Below are positions 41,756 through 52,136 of a stretch of 64,000 bases of DNA, piece by piece. Each line of letters starts with the position of its first letter. Within the stretch, counting starts at the first letter, position 1. The position numbers were made by a program, and so were the translations under genes. Source of the DNA: Acidobacteriota bacterium (GTDB lineage: Bacteria > Acidobacteriota > Terriglobia > Acidiferrales > UBA7541); assembly GCA_013289955.1 (NCBI GenBank), contig JABCYZ010000004.1, positions 62,001 to 126,000 on the forward strand. The letters are read 5' to 3'. The notes beneath the pieces were generated by a model. That model worked only from the letters and a program-made list of their open reading frames with translations. It searched no databases and had not been told where the DNA came from.

Positions 41756-43393
41756 ATGAGAACTGGATTGAGCCAACTAGAAGACACCTGCAACTCCAAA
41801 ACGAACCACGCCGATGAAGGCCGGCAAGATTCATCGCCCCCTCGCGTCTCCCCTCGGAGTTTGAAACTGCGCGATTTGTTCCTGGGGACAGAGGCGAAGA
41901 TCCCCCCCGCTGCGCAGGAAATGGAGATTCGCCAGGTCGCCTGTGACTCTCGCAAGGTGCAGCCACGCGCGCTCTTTTTTGCCTTGCGCGGGGCAAAGGC
42001 CGATGGGAACACGTTTATCCGCGATGCCGTTTCGCTTGGCGCCGCAGCGATTGCAAGCGAGGAGAGCGTGCCGTCGGCGATTCCCTCAAGTGTGGCTTGG
42101 ATCCAGGTGCTCGATGCGCGCAAAGCGTTGGCTGTTACGGCGGCGAACTTTTTCGGGCATCCCGCCGAAGCCTTGCAGCTTGTTGCGGTTACCGGGACAA
42201 ACGGGAAAACTACGACCACCTCGCTGATCGATGCCATCCTCAAGGCTTCCGGTGCGAAAACAGGTCTTTTCGGAACCATCGCCTACCACACACCGCTCGG
42301 CGAATATCCCGCCCCGAACACCACGCCGGAGTCGGTCGACTTGCAAGGTTTTCTTGCTGAGATTCGCGACGCGGGCGGGCGCTATGGAGTCCTTGAAGCA
42401 AGTTCACACTCGCTTGCCATGGATCGCCTGTGGGGCTGCCATTTCGACGCCGCCGTCTTCACAAACCTAACGCGCGAGCACATGGACTATCACAAGACCT
42501 TCGAAGATTACTTCGCCGCGAAAAAGCGGCTGTTCGAAGGCACGGGCGCAGGCGCGCCGGAAGTCGCGGTGGTCAACGGAGACGACGAGTACGGCAAACG
42601 GCTGAACGGCTTGGCCAAAAAAACCGTGACCTACGGCCTCGAATCCGAAGCGGACATAACAACGAAAAAATTCCAACTGACTTTCAACGGTCTCACGTTC
42701 ACGGCGCAGACACCGAACGGGAAAGTGCAGGTAGCGTCTGCGCTCGTAGGCCGCATCAATGTCTACAACATTCTTGCAGCCATTGGAGCGGCGCAGGCTC
42801 TCGGACTCTCGACGGAGATCATTGAAGCCGGAATTCGCTGCCTTGAAAGCGTCTCCGGCCGCTTCCAGCGCATCGATCTAGGCCAGCCGTTCTTCGTGGT
42901 CGTCGATTACGCGCACACCGACGACGCGCTCGAGAATCTTATTCGCACCGCGCGCGAACTAAATCCCAAAGGCCGCATCATCACCCTCTTCGGCTGCGGT
43001 GGCGGAAAAGACCGCACCAAACGTCCCGTCATGGGTGAAGTGACGGGACGTTTGAGCGATCTCACGATCTTGTCCAGCGATAATCCGCGCACGGAAGATC
43101 CCCTGAAAATCATCAGCGACATCATCGTAGGTCTTCAAAAAACCAGCGGAAAATATTTGATCGAACCCGATCGTGAAAAAGCCATCGGCGCAGCGATGGA
43201 CCAGGCGCGCGCCGGAGACATCGTCCTGCTCGCAGGCAAAGGCCACGAGAATTATCAAATTCTCGCGGACCGCACTCTCGAATTTGACGATCGCAGCGTC
43301 GCGAGGCGAGCCTTGGGCCAGCTAGGCTATGGCGAAGCCCAGACAGAAATTGGCAGGGGCGAGCCCAAAAACGGCTCAAAGTTTGGCACGTAG
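41756..43393 (+). CDS. murE: UDP-MurNAc-tripeptide synthetase (meso-DAP adding)
   Basis: ATP-dependent ligase adding the third residue of the peptidoglycan stem. In the 545-residue product the ATP loop is TGTNGKTT (K151), followed by the Mur signature around EASSHSLAMDR and VVVDYAHTDDALENLI. The specificity motif is D442-N-P-R445 in DNPRTEDP, which marks enzymes that add meso-diaminopimelate rather than lysine. The N-terminal extension of about 30 polar residues before the MurE domain is unusual. ATG 41756 has AGGAA upstream and lies right after the ftsI stop, so coupling is likely. Cytoplasmic. Confidence 0.96.
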   Translation: MRTGLSQLEDTCNSKTNHADEGRQDSSPPRVSPRSLKLRDLFLGTEAKIPPAAQEMEIRQVACDSRKVQPRALFFALRGAKADGNTFIRDAVSLGAAAIASEESVPSAIPSSVAWIQVLDARKALAVTAANFFGHPAEALQLVAVTGTNGKTTTTSLIDAILKASGAKTGLFGTIAYHTPLGEYPAPNTTPESVDLQGFLAEIRDAGGRYGVLEASSHSLAMDRLWGCHFDAAVFTNLTREHMDYHKTFEDYFAAKKRLFEGTGAGAPEVAVVNGDDEYGKRLNGLAKKTVTYGLESEADITTKKFQLTFNGLTFTAQTPNGKVQVASALVGRINVYNILAAIGAAQALGLSTEIIEAGIRCLESVSGRFQRIDLGQPFFVVVDYAHTDDALENLIRTARELNPKGRIITLFGCGGGKDRTKRPVMGEVTGRLSDLTILSSDNPRTEDPLKIISDIIVGLQKTSGKYLIEPDREKAIGAAMDQARAGDIVLLAGKGHENYQILADRTLEFDDRSVARRALGQLGYGEAQTEIGRGEPKNGSKFGT

Positions 43394-43534
43394 CGCGCTT
43401 GTCTAGCTTGGCTAGAAAGTGTGGCGAGGGCGCGCGAGCCAGATCTCAACTCGCAAAAGGAGGAGCCCTCAAAATACGGTGACTACAATCCGATACGCGG
43501 GGTATCTGCGTAAAGCAAACCCCTTGAGGCATTT

Positions 43535-44974
43535 ATGCGGTGGACGATTGCACAAGTGGCTGACGCTTTGGGTGCTAGGGCGGGGACAGGACTCGACCCC
43601 CTGGCCAGGGTGGCCGGCGTCTCGATTGATTCTCGCACGATACGTGCCGGAGAACTGTTCGTTGCCATCCACGGACCGCGTCACGATGGACACGATCACG
43701 TTCCGAGTGCACTGGGGCATGGAGCCGCCGCCGCGGTGGTGGCGGAGCCGCAAGCTCACCGCTACGGCGAAGCCGTCCGCAATCGCTGTATCGTCGTGCT
43801 GGACACATTCGAAGCGCTCAAACGGCTCGCTCGGGCGGTTCGCGAAGCCTGGGACGGCAAAATTGCGGGCGTCACAGGCTCCGTGGGCAAGACCACAACG
43901 AAAGAGATCCTGGCGGCACTGCTGGGCGCGAAGCTGCGGGTCCTGAAATCGGAAGGAAATTTTAATAACGAGTACGGCCTGCCGCTGACGCTTCTTCGTC
44001 TGGAAGAAACGCATCAAGCCGCCGTGCTCGAGATGGGTATGTCGCGCCGAGGAGAATTGGCCCGGCTCGCGGCGATTGCGCGCCCGGACGTTGGTATCGT
44101 AACGCGCGTCGCGCCTGCGCATTTGGAATTTTTTTCGTCGGTGGATGAAATTGCGCTGGCCAAACGCGAGCTCATCGAAGGACTGAATGGGCATGATTCA
44201 ACGGCGGTGCTGAACGCTGACGATCCGCGCGTCGCGGCGTTCGGCGCATTTGCGCCGGGCCGTGTAGTCACGTATGGAATCGATGCTCCCGCGTTTTTCT
44301 CTGCGGAAGCAATTGAAGACCGCGGGGCGCTGGGCTCGGCGTTCGACTATGTGAGTCCTGAAGGCCGCGTGCGGCTCGAACTTCCCGTTCCCGGTCGCCA
44401 CGCTATTTACAACGCGCTTGCGGCGCTCGCCGCTGCGAGTGTTTGGAACATCGGCGCTGCCGAAGCGCAGAGCGTTTTTCGAACGCTGCGCGTTCCCGCC
44501 ATGCGCGGCGAACTGCTGCGCTTTTCAAATGGAGCGGCGCTGATCAACGACAGCTACAACTCAAGCCCCGCCGCGCTGCACGCGATGGTAGCGGTTCTGG
44601 CGGCAACGCCGAATTTCCAGCGAAGGATCCTGGCAGCGGGTGAAATGCGCGAGCTGGGTTCAGCTTCGCCAACGCTACATCGCGAAGCAGGTATTTTCGC
44701 GGCGAAAACAGGCAAAGTCGATTGGGTGATTGGCGTCGAAGGCGACGCGAAAGAAATTGTCGAAGGCGCCGTTTCCGCGGGAATTCCCCGCGCGCAGACG
44801 CGTTTTTTCCGCTCGTCAGAGGACGCGGCGAGGCTTTTGGAGGAACTCCTTGCGCCGGGCGATGTGTTGCTGGTGAAAGGCTCTCGTGGAGTAAAGATGG
44901 AGCGCATCGTCGAAACCCTGCTCACACGTCACGCCGCTCCCGGCGAAATCTCGCGGCAGGAGATACAGCACTAA
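43535..44974 (+). CDS. murF: UDP-MurNAc-pentapeptide synthetase
   Basis: MurF adds D-Ala-D-Ala to complete the stem peptide. The 479-residue protein has the substrate-domain sequence GVSIDSRTIRAGELFVAI, ATP loop GVTGSVGKTTTKE, EMGMSRRGELARLA, the NEYGLPLTLL stretch, and NDSYNSSPAALHAM in the C-terminal domain. Length is standard. It is separated from murE by 141 bases in which no gene or clear promoter was found, and is followed directly by mraY (the next codon after its stop). Confidence 0.96.
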   Translation: MRWTIAQVADALGARAGTGLDPLARVAGVSIDSRTIRAGELFVAIHGPRHDGHDHVPSALGHGAAAAVVAEPQAHRYGEAVRNRCIVVLDTFEALKRLARAVREAWDGKIAGVTGSVGKTTTKEILAALLGAKLRVLKSEGNFNNEYGLPLTLLRLEETHQAAVLEMGMSRRGELARLAAIARPDVGIVTRVAPAHLEFFSSVDEIALAKRELIEGLNGHDSTAVLNADDPRVAAFGAFAPGRVVTYGIDAPAFFSAEAIEDRGALGSAFDYVSPEGRVRLELPVPGRHAIYNALAALAAASVWNIGAAEAQSVFRTLRVPAMRGELLRFSNGAALINDSYNSSPAALHAMVAVLAATPNFQRRILAAGEMRELGSASPTLHREAGIFAAKTGKVDWVIGVEGDAKEIVEGAVSAGIPRAQTRFFRSSEDAARLLEELLAPGDVLLVKGSRGVKMERIVETLLTRHAAPGEISRQEIQH

Positions 44975-46108
44975 ATGCTCTACTACCTGCTCTACCATGT
45001 TCTGCAGCGTTATTTCAGCCCGCTAAATGTCTTTCGTTACATCACCGTTCGCACCGTCTATGCCAGCCTGACGGCCATGTTTCTTGGCCTCGTCTTCGGT
45101 CCATGGCTGATTCGCCGCCTGCGCGAACTGCAGATCGGCCAGTACATCCGCGAAGAAGGCCCGCAAGAGCATCAGAAAAAAGCAGGCACCCCGACGATGG
45201 GCGGTGTGCTTATCGTTTTGTCCACTGCTGTGCCCACGCTGCTCTGGGCCGATCTGACCAATCCCTTTATCTTGCTCTCGCTTTTTGCGCTGCTGGGTTT
45301 TGCGGCCATCGGTTTTATCGACGATTATGCAAAAGTCTCCAAACAACGCAACCTTGGCCTCACCGCGAAGAAGAAGATTTATTTTCAAGTGCTGGTCAGC
45401 CTGGTCGTAGGAATTTCGCTGCTCGTGCTCGTTACGCACTTCGCGTACTCCACGCAGCTCATGATTCCGTTTCTCAAACGCTTGCACCCCGACTTGGTTT
45501 TCCACTCCCTGATGAATTCGCAGCATTTGTGGCCCTTCGCGTTCCTTCCGTTTCTGGCTTTTGTCTGCATCGTCATTGTCGGTTCTTCGAACGCCGTGAA
45601 TCTCACGGACGGCCTCGACGGTTTGGCCATTGGCTGCACGGTGATCGCCGCGGGGGCGCTCACTGTTCTTACCTATGTGAGCAGCAACTCGCGCTGGGCC
45701 ACCTATCTCGAGATTCAATATATCCCGCGCGTCGGCGAACTCACGGTTTTTTGCGGAGCCCTGGTGGGCGCGTCCCTCGGTTTCCTCTGGTACAACGCGC
45801 ACCCCGCCGAAATTTTCATGGGCGATGTCGGCTCGCTTTCGCTCGGAGGAACGCTCGGCACGATAGCCGTCATCATCAAGCAGGAAATTCTTTTGTTCTT
45901 TGTTGGCGGCATCTTCGTCATCGAAGCGCTCTCGGTGATCCTGCAAGTCGGGTCGTTCAAGCTGCGCGGTAAACGCATTTTCCGCATGGCGCCCATCCAT
46001 CATCATTTTGAATTGCTGGGATGGAGCGAATCGAAAGTCATCGTGCGTTTTTGGATCGCCGCGCTCGTCTTCGCGCTCTTTGCGCTGACGACACTGAAAT
46101 TGAGGTAG
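44975..46108 (+). CDS. mraY: Phospho-MurNAc-pentapeptide transferase
   Basis: MraY makes lipid I by joining phospho-MurNAc-pentapeptide to undecaprenyl phosphate. The 377 residues contain about ten helices with the family motifs HQKKAGTPTMGG, FIDDYAKVSKQRNLGLTAKKK, NAVNLTDGLDGLAIG and the C-terminal RIFRMAPIHHHFELLGW. The start ATG directly follows the murF stop codon. The conserved aspartates and the HHH motif are intact. Inner membrane. Confidence 0.97.
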   Translation: MLYYLLYHVLQRYFSPLNVFRYITVRTVYASLTAMFLGLVFGPWLIRRLRELQIGQYIREEGPQEHQKKAGTPTMGGVLIVLSTAVPTLLWADLTNPFILLSLFALLGFAAIGFIDDYAKVSKQRNLGLTAKKKIYFQVLVSLVVGISLLVLVTHFAYSTQLMIPFLKRLHPDLVFHSLMNSQHLWPFAFLPFLAFVCIVIVGSSNAVNLTDGLDGLAIGCTVIAAGALTVLTYVSSNSRWATYLEIQYIPRVGELTVFCGALVGASLGFLWYNAHPAEIFMGDVGSLSLGGTLGTIAVIIKQEILLFFVGGIFVIEALSVILQVGSFKLRGKRIFRMAPIHHHFELLGWSESKVIVRFWIAALVFALFALTTLKLR

Positions 46109-46144
46109 CGCGCCTTTACATCCAGGCGCGCCGGGAAGGAAACA

Positions 46145-47536
46145 GTGCCTGTTAGGACAGATCTTCGGGGAAAGCGCGTGCTGGTCGTTGGGCTGGCGCG
46201 CACAGGCGTGGCCACGGCTCTCTTCTGCGCCGCGCGAGGCGCGCGCGTGACGGCAACCGATTCTCGCAGCGAAAGCGAGCTCCCTGATGCCGTCCTGAAA
46301 CTAAGAGGCGCGGGAATAGCGCTCGAACTTGGCAGTCACCGGGAGGAAACCTTCCTTGAGCAGGACTTGATTGTTCCCAGCCCCGGCGTACCCGCCGATG
46401 CGCCTCCCCTCGAAGCCGCGCGCGCCAAAGGCGTCACGATTTGGAGCGAAATCGAGCTGGCCTATCGATTCCTGAGAGGCCGGCTGATTGGGATCACCGG
46501 TTCGAATGGCAAGACCACAACCACATCGCTCGTCGAACATATTTTGAAAATGGCCGGCTTAGAAACCATCCTCGCGGGAAATATCGGAAGGCCTCTCATA
46601 GGCTGCGTGGACGCCATGACGGATAATACGTTTACCGTCGTCGAGCTCAGCAGCTTCCAACTCGAACTGGTGGGCACGTTCCGCCCCAATATCGGCGTCT
46701 TTCTGAATCTGACGCCCGACCATCTCGACCGCCACCATACCATCGAAGCCTATGGCGCCGCGAAAGCACGCCTGTTTGAAAATCAGACCGGTGACGATGC
46801 CGCCATTCTGAACGCGGATGACGCCGGAACCTCGCCCTACGCTCCGTCCCTCCCGCGCGTCTACTGGTTCAGCAGAAAGCAACGCGTCACGCAGGGCGCC
46901 TACGTTCGCGACGAAGAAATTGTGTTCCGGCAAGATGGCGAGGAAGAAGTCCTCCTCAGGGTAGAAGACATCCCTCTTGTCGGCGCACACAACGCGGAAA
47001 ATGTGCTGGCTGCGGCTGCCGCCACGCGCCTCGCCGGTGCCCCCGCATCAGCCATCGCCAAAGGCGTGCGCTCCTTCGCGGGAGTAGAGCACCGCCTCGA
47101 ATTTGTTTCAGAAGTTGCCGGCGTCCGCTACTACAACGATTCGAAGGCGACCAACGTCGACGCCACCCTCAAAGCGCTCGACGCGTTCCCCGGCCGCATC
47201 CTCGTTATTCTCGGCGGCAAAGACAAGGGAAGCGACTACACGGTCCTGCAAAAACCCCTGCGCGAAAAAGCCATTCTCGCTCTGCTCATCGGCGCTGCCG
47301 CCGAAAAAATCGAAAGCCAAATTTCCGGCAGCGTGGCCCTTGAACGCGCAGAAACGCTCGAGCGCGCGGTCGAAATCGCCTCGCACGCGGCACTCTGTGG
47401 CGACGTTGTCCTCCTCGCCCCGGCCTGCGCCAGCTTCGACCAATTTCAAAATTACGAGCACCGCGGCCGCGTCTTCAAGGACTTGGTGAGGCAACTCGAA
47501 ACCCGAGCCGCAGGTGCGACTTCCGGAAAGGGGTGA
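46145..47536 (+). CDS. murD: UDP-MurNAc-L-alanine:D-glutamate ligase
   Basis: MurD adds D-Glu to UDP-MurNAc-L-Ala. In the 463-residue product the N-terminal Rossmann-like domain starts VLVVGLARTGVATALF, and the ATP loop is ITGSNGKTTTTSL. Then come ELSSFQLE, NLTPDHLDRH, and the C-terminal HRLEFVSEVAGVRYYNDSKATN with ILGGKDKG. The start is GTG at 46145, with AAGGAA just upstream. It lies 36 bases after mraY. Confidence 0.96.
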   Translation: MPVRTDLRGKRVLVVGLARTGVATALFCAARGARVTATDSRSESELPDAVLKLRGAGIALELGSHREETFLEQDLIVPSPGVPADAPPLEAARAKGVTIWSEIELAYRFLRGRLIGITGSNGKTTTTSLVEHILKMAGLETILAGNIGRPLIGCVDAMTDNTFTVVELSSFQLELVGTFRPNIGVFLNLTPDHLDRHHTIEAYGAAKARLFENQTGDDAAILNADDAGTSPYAPSLPRVYWFSRKQRVTQGAYVRDEEIVFRQDGEEEVLLRVEDIPLVGAHNAENVLAAAAATRLAGAPASAIAKGVRSFAGVEHRLEFVSEVAGVRYYNDSKATNVDATLKALDAFPGRILVILGGKDKGSDYTVLQKPLREKAILALLIGAAAEKIESQISGSVALERAETLERAVEIASHAALCGDVVLLAPACASFDQFQNYEHRGRVFKDLVRQLETRAAGATSGKG

Positions 47537-47542
47537 ACGAAA

Positions 47543-48661
47543 GTGCCGAGACGTCTCGAAATGGACCGTTGGCTGTTTGGTGTGACGATCGTGCTCTGCC
47601 TGGTAGGCGCGGTAATGATTTTCAGCGCCTCCGCGGTCACCGCCGATAACAAATATTCCCACTCCTATTATTTTCTCATCCGCCAAGCCGTCTGGCTGAT
47701 CCTCGGTCTCCTGGGAATGTTCGCTTTGATGCGCACCGACTACCGCCGCTTGCGCGAGCCCGCTGTAGTTTATTCGAGCATGTGCATCGTACTGCTCCTC
47801 CTGGTGGGAACCTTGTTTCTGGACAAGTCCCACGAAACACATCGCTGGATTCGCTATGGCCCCGTCGGCGTTCAACCGTCTGAGCTCACCAAGCTCGCGG
47901 TCATTCTCTATCTCGCATGGTTCCTCGACCAAAAGCGCCGCAATAAAGCATCCATGGAGTTCTGCAAAGAAGATCTGCTTCAGACCATCCTTCCGGCCGC
48001 AGGCCCGGTGCTCATCTTCGTCTGCCTGATTCTGGCGCAGCCCGATATGGGCACTGCCGTGGATATCGTCCTCGTCGCCACCACGATTCTTTTTGCCGCC
48101 GGCATGTCATGGAAATGGATTGCCGGCGGATTCGCCACCTCGTTGCCTATCGCGTATCTGCTCATTACGCGCGTTGCCTACCGCAACGCGCGCTGGAGTT
48201 CTTTCATCCATCCCGATTCCGATCCGCAGGGCGCGGGCTTCCAATTGACGCAGTCGCTCATCGCCGTCGGCTCTGGCGGTTTCACTGGCGTCGGCCTGAT
48301 GGAAAGCAAACAGAAACTCTTTTATCTCCCCGAAGCCCACACGGATTTTATTTACGCGGTCATCTGTGAAGAACTGGGCTACATCGGCGCGATGCTGGTC
48401 CTTGCGCTTTTCCTGGTCTACGGATGGCGGGGCCTTCGCGCCGCGTTCGCCGCCCCCGATGGATTCGGCCGCCTGCTGGCGCTGGGAATCACGGCCCTCG
48501 TCCTCAGCCAAGCCCTCATCAATTTTGCGGTCGTCCTCGGCATGGTGCCGACCAAAGGCATCCCGCTCCCGTTTGTAAGCTATGGCGGCTCAAGCCTCTT
48601 GGTCATGCTGCTGGCGACGGGTGTCCTGCTAAACATCAGCCAACAGGCCACGGAAACATGA
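47543..48661 (+). CDS. ftsW: Lipid II polymerase FtsW
   Basis: SEDS-family glycosyltransferase, 372 residues with about ten helices. Motifs: SASAV after the first helix, HRWIRYGPVGVQPSELTKLA, LAQPDMGTAVDI, and VGLMESKQKLFYLPEAHTDFIYAVICEELG with GIPLPFVSYGGSSL near the end; these are listed as separate blocks. The SEDS catalytic Asp lies in the loop region after the seventh helix. FtsW rather than RodA is chosen because of its place between murD and murG. GTG start, 6 bases after murD. Confidence 0.94.
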   Translation: MPRRLEMDRWLFGVTIVLCLVGAVMIFSASAVTADNKYSHSYYFLIRQAVWLILGLLGMFALMRTDYRRLREPAVVYSSMCIVLLLLVGTLFLDKSHETHRWIRYGPVGVQPSELTKLAVILYLAWFLDQKRRNKASMEFCKEDLLQTILPAAGPVLIFVCLILAQPDMGTAVDIVLVATTILFAAGMSWKWIAGGFATSLPIAYLLITRVAYRNARWSSFIHPDSDPQGAGFQLTQSLIAVGSGGFTGVGLMESKQKLFYLPEAHTDFIYAVICEELGYIGAMLVLALFLVYGWRGLRAAFAAPDGFGRLLALGITALVLSQALINFAVVLGMVPTKGIPLPFVSYGGSSLLVMLLATGVLLNISQQATET

Positions 48662-48725
48662 CGCACGGAACGATTTTCGCTTTTAGGGGCGCCGCATGCC
48701 GCGCCCCTGTGCCCGGGCGTCAGCG

Positions 48726-49823
48726 ATGAAACTCTTGATTGCCGGCGGCGGCACAGGCGGGCACGTAATTCCCGCCATAGCCATCGCCAAAGAATGGCTT
48801 TCACGCGGCAGAGAAAGAGAAGTCGTGCTAGTAGGAACCGAACGCGGAATCGAAATGAAGCTGGTCCCCGAGGCAGGCCTGCCGCTCGAAACGTTGCGGG
48901 TCGCCGGCCTAAAAGGAAAAGGCGGCGCCACGCTCATCAAAAATCTCGCGATGCTGGTGCCCGCGATGCAAGACGCGCGCCGCGTCCTCGGGAAGCACAA
49001 ACCAATGGCCGCTTTCGGCGTAGGCGGCTACGCAGCCGGTCCAATGCTTCTGGCGACGTGGCTAAATCACATCCCCAACGTAATCTTCGAGCCGAACGCG
49101 GAGCCCGGCCTGACCAACAAACTCCTCGCGAAACTCTCCAAGCGCATCGCCACCGGCTATGAAATTTCTGCACAGGCCTGGGGAAAAAAGGCGGTCGTAA
49201 CGGGCTGTCCGGTGCGCTCCGAATTTTTCTCTATCTCTCCCAGAAAACTCGAAAAGCCCTATCGTTTGCTGGTCACTGGCGGAAGCCAAGGCGCGCTGCC
49301 CATCAACCGCACCTTCGTCGACGTCATGGATCAGCTCGCCGCGCGAAAAAATGATCTCTCCATCGTGCATCAAACCGGCGAACGCGATTATAATGCGGTG
49401 CGCACCGCCTACGCGCGGCACCAAATTAACGCGGAGGTTGTCCCCTTCCTCACCAACATGGCCGATCGCTTTGCCTGGGCTGACGTAATCGTTTGCCGAG
49501 CAGGAGCCATCACCGCCGCGGAAATCGCCGCCGCCGGGCGCGCCGCCATCTTTATTCCCTTCGGAGCCGCCACCGACAGCCATCAGCTGCGTAACGCGCA
49601 AGAAATGCAGCGTGCCGGCGCAGGCCGCGTCATCACCGAAAACGAACTCACCGCCGAGCGCCTGACCACAGAAATTTTCAACCTCATCGACCGCCCAGAC
49701 GCAATCGAAACCCAAGCACACGCCGCTCGCTCGCTAGCCCGCCCTGCCGCTACGCGCGACATCGTCGACCTGATTGAAGAGGCCGCCAACGTGCAGGGAA
49801 TCGCTCCGAGGACAAATCCATGA
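48726..49823 (+). CDS. murG: Lipid II synthase MurG
   Basis: MurG transfers GlcNAc to lipid I on the inner face of the membrane. The 365-residue GT28 enzyme starts [17 protein letters not shown], the defining GGxGGH loop. It carries [26 protein letters not shown] and [15 protein letters not shown], then [17 protein letters not shown] 48726 matches the family start; an ATG at 48696 would add ten residues of no similarity. Its stop overlaps the murC start codon. The FEPNAEPG stretch replaces the more usual HEQN. Confidence 0.95.
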   Translation: MKLLIAGGGTGGHVIPAIAIAKEWLSRGREREVVLVGTERGIEMKLVPEAGLPLETLRVAGLKGKGGATLIKNLAMLVPAMQDARRVLGKHKPMAAFGVGGYAAGPMLLATWLNHIPNVIFEPNAEPGLTNKLLAKLSKRIATGYEISAQAWGKKAVVTGCPVRSEFFSISPRKLEKPYRLLVTGGSQGALPINRTFVDVMDQLAARKNDLSIVHQTGERDYNAVRTAYARHQINAEVVPFLTNMADRFAWADVIVCRAGAITAAEIAAAGRAAIFIPFGAATDSHQLRNAQEMQRAGAGRVITENELTAERLTTEIFNLIDRPDAIETQAHAARSLARPAATRDIVDLIEEAANVQGIAPRTNP

Positions 49824-51238
49824 TGGTCTCGTTCCGCAATTTCCAGCGCATCCACCTCGTAGGCATTGGCGGCATCGGCATGAGCGGTATCGCCGAAGTC
49901 CTGCTCACCTTGGGCTATTCTGTTTCTGGCTCGGACACGAAACCTTCGAACATCACCGAGCGCCTGCAGAACCTTGGCGCCACGATTCACGAGGGCCACA
50001 AAGCCGTCAACGTCGAAGGCGCGCACGTCGTAGTGACCTCTTCGGCCATCAGGCAAGACAATCCCGAAGTCGTCGAAGCCCACAAACGAAAAATTCCCGT
50101 CATCCCTCGGGCCGAAATGCTCGCCGAGTTGATGCGCCTGAAATATGGCATCGCCGTCGCCGGAGCTCACGGCAAAACAACCACGACCTCCATGGTCGCT
50201 TCGGTTCTAAACGCCGCGCATCTCGACCCGACCTTCGTGATCGGTGGCCGGGTGAATCAAGCCGGCACAACCGCGCGCCTTGGCAAGGGCGAATATTTTG
50301 TCGTCGAAGCCGACGAAAGCGACCGCAGCTTCCTGATGCTCGCTCCCGTCGTCGCTGTTGTCACCACCATCGATCGCGAGCATCTCGACCAATACAGCTC
50401 GCTCGCTGACATTCAAGGCGCCTTCATCCAGTTCGTGAATCGCGTCCCGTTCTATGGCGCCGCGATCCTGTGCCTCGACGAGCCCAACGTCCAAGCCATC
50501 CTCCCCGATGTGAAGCGCCCCATCATTACGTATGGCACTTCCAGCCAGGCCGACCTCGTCATCAGCGACGTAGGACTCGAAGGCCTCGGCAGTGATTTCC
50601 GCCTCACCTTCAGAGGCGAAGACCTCGGCATGTTTCACCTCATGCATCCCCCCGGCATCCATAACGTCCGCAACGCCGCTGCCGCCGCCGCCGTGGCCCT
50701 CTATCTAAATGTCCCCAGCGACCTGATCCGTGAAGGCCTCGCGAAATTTACCGGTGTAGGCCGCCGCTTCGACATCAAAGGCATCGTCAACGACATCGCC
50801 GTAATCGACGACTACGGCCATCACCCGGTCGAAATTCGCGCCACGCTCGAAGCCGCCCGCGGCTGCAAGTTCAATCGCCTGCTGGTCCTCTTCCAGCCTC
50901 ACCGCTTCTCGCGCACCCAACATCTGTGGGACGATTTCTGTCGCGCCTTCAACCAGGCCGACGTGCTGGTGCTGTTGGATATCTACGCCGCGAGCGAAGC
51001 CCCCATCCCCGGCATCACGAGCGAAGCCCTCGCCAACGCCATCCGCGATGCCGGCCACAAAAACGTCCACTATTTCCGTTCCATGCAGGCCGGAATCGAA
51101 TTCCTCCTGCGGGAAGCGCGGCCCGGCGACGCCATCATGACCATCGGCGCAGGTAACATCAGTCGCGCCAGCAATGAACTGATGGTTCTTCTAGGCACGG
51201 AGAATCCGGCCCGCAATCCCACTCCCCATGCGTATTGA
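49820..51238 (+). CDS. murC: UDP-MurNAc:L-alanine ligase
   Basis: MurC adds the first residue, L-Ala, to UDP-MurNAc. The 472-residue protein has [19 protein letters not shown] at the N-terminus, then the ATP loop [39 protein letters not shown] and [14 protein letters not shown]. The ATG overlaps the murG stop (ATGA) and its end overlaps the murB start by 11 bases, so three genes are coupled. Cytoplasmic. Confidence 0.97.
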   Translation: MMVSFRNFQRIHLVGIGGIGMSGIAEVLLTLGYSVSGSDTKPSNITERLQNLGATIHEGHKAVNVEGAHVVVTSSAIRQDNPEVVEAHKRKIPVIPRAEMLAELMRLKYGIAVAGAHGKTTTTSMVASVLNAAHLDPTFVIGGRVNQAGTTARLGKGEYFVVEADESDRSFLMLAPVVAVVTTIDREHLDQYSSLADIQGAFIQFVNRVPFYGAAILCLDEPNVQAILPDVKRPIITYGTSSQADLVISDVGLEGLGSDFRLTFRGEDLGMFHLMHPPGIHNVRNAAAAAAVALYLNVPSDLIREGLAKFTGVGRRFDIKGIVNDIAVIDDYGHHPVEIRATLEAARGCKFNRLLVLFQPHRFSRTQHLWDDFCRAFNQADVLVLLDIYAASEAPIPGITSEALANAIRDAGHKNVHYFRSMQAGIEFLLREARPGDAIMTIGAGNISRASNELMVLLGTENPARNPTPHAY

Positions 51239-52136
51239 AGACCCCAAAATCGTCGCCGCGCTGCCTGAACTGGGTGTCCAGATCAGGCCACGCGCGTCTC
51301 TGGCTGAACTCACCTCCCTCGGCATCGGCGGTACGACCGACTTAGTGCGGATAAACAAGCACGAAGCCATCCCTGACCTGCTAAGTCTTCTTGACGCGCA
51401 GAACGTCCCCCACAAATTTCTAGGCGGCGGCTCAAACCTGCTGGTCGGCGACGGCGAACTCCCCTGGATCGTCCTCCAGCTGGCCTCTCCCCAGCCCGAC
51501 ATCGTACTCGAAGGGAATTTTGCCCAAGTCGACGCAGCCGCCGACCTCGGCCGCACCGTAACTTTCTGCGCTAAGCACGACCTCGGCGGCATGGAAGGCC
51601 TCATCGGCGTCCCCGGCACCATCGGCGGAGCCCTTCGCATGAACGCCGGCGCTTACGGCATGCAAATCGGTACCTACGTCCGCCAGGTCAAGCTCTATCG
51701 CTCTGGCGCCCGCAAACTCGAAACCCTCGAAGGCGATCAAATTTCTTTCGAATACCGGCACACATCTTTTGCACCTGATGATATGATGCTCGCAGTGAAG
51801 CTGGAATTACCCTCCAAACCGTATCGCGAAATTCTCAAAGGGATTCGTATCTGCAACGAAAAACGTCGCGCAAGCCAGCCGCTTGGGCAGAAAAGTGCCG
51901 GTTGCATCTTCAAAAACCCTCCAGGCGCATCCGCAGGACGCATGATCGATGAACTCGGCCTCAAAGGTCAGAACGTGGGCGATGCCCGCGTCAGCGACCG
52001 CCACGCGAACTTTTTTGTAAATGCAGGCAAGGCTTCCGCGAAAGACATGCTCGCCCTGATCGCCGATGTGCGCGAGCGTGTTGAAAAGTCCTTCGGCGTC
52101 ATTCTCGAACACGAGGTGGTCGTTTGGAACGCGTAA
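51228..52136 (+). CDS. murB: UDP-N-acetylenolpyruvoylglucosamine reductase
   Basis: MurB reduces enolpyruvyl-UDP-GlcNAc to UDP-MurNAc using FAD and NADPH. The 302 residues include the FAD-binding [33 protein letters not shown], the catalytic serine region [13 protein letters not shown] and the final Glu in ILEHEV. It is the shorter type II form. It overlaps murC by 11 bases and ftsQ by 13 bases. Note that murA and ddl are not in this window; ddl is often found between murB and ftsQ. Confidence 0.96.
   Translation: MRIEDPKIVAALPELGVQIRPRASLAELTSLGIGGTTDLVRINKHEAIPDLLSLLDAQNVPHKFLGGGSNLLVGDGELPWIVLQLASPQPDIVLEGNFAQVDAAADLGRTVTFCAKHDLGGMEGLIGVPGTIGGALRMNAGAYGMQIGTYVRQVKLYRSGARKLETLEGDQISFEYRHTSFAPDDMMLAVKLELPSKPYREILKGIRICNEKRRASQPLGQKSAGCIFKNPPGASAGRMIDELGLKGQNVGDARVSDRHANFFVNAGKASAKDMLALIADVRERVEKSFGVILEHEVVVWNA

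Noticed and set aside
45023..46006. 327-codon frame antisense to mraY
   Set aside because: Hydrophilic mirror of a membrane protein gene, with no motifs.
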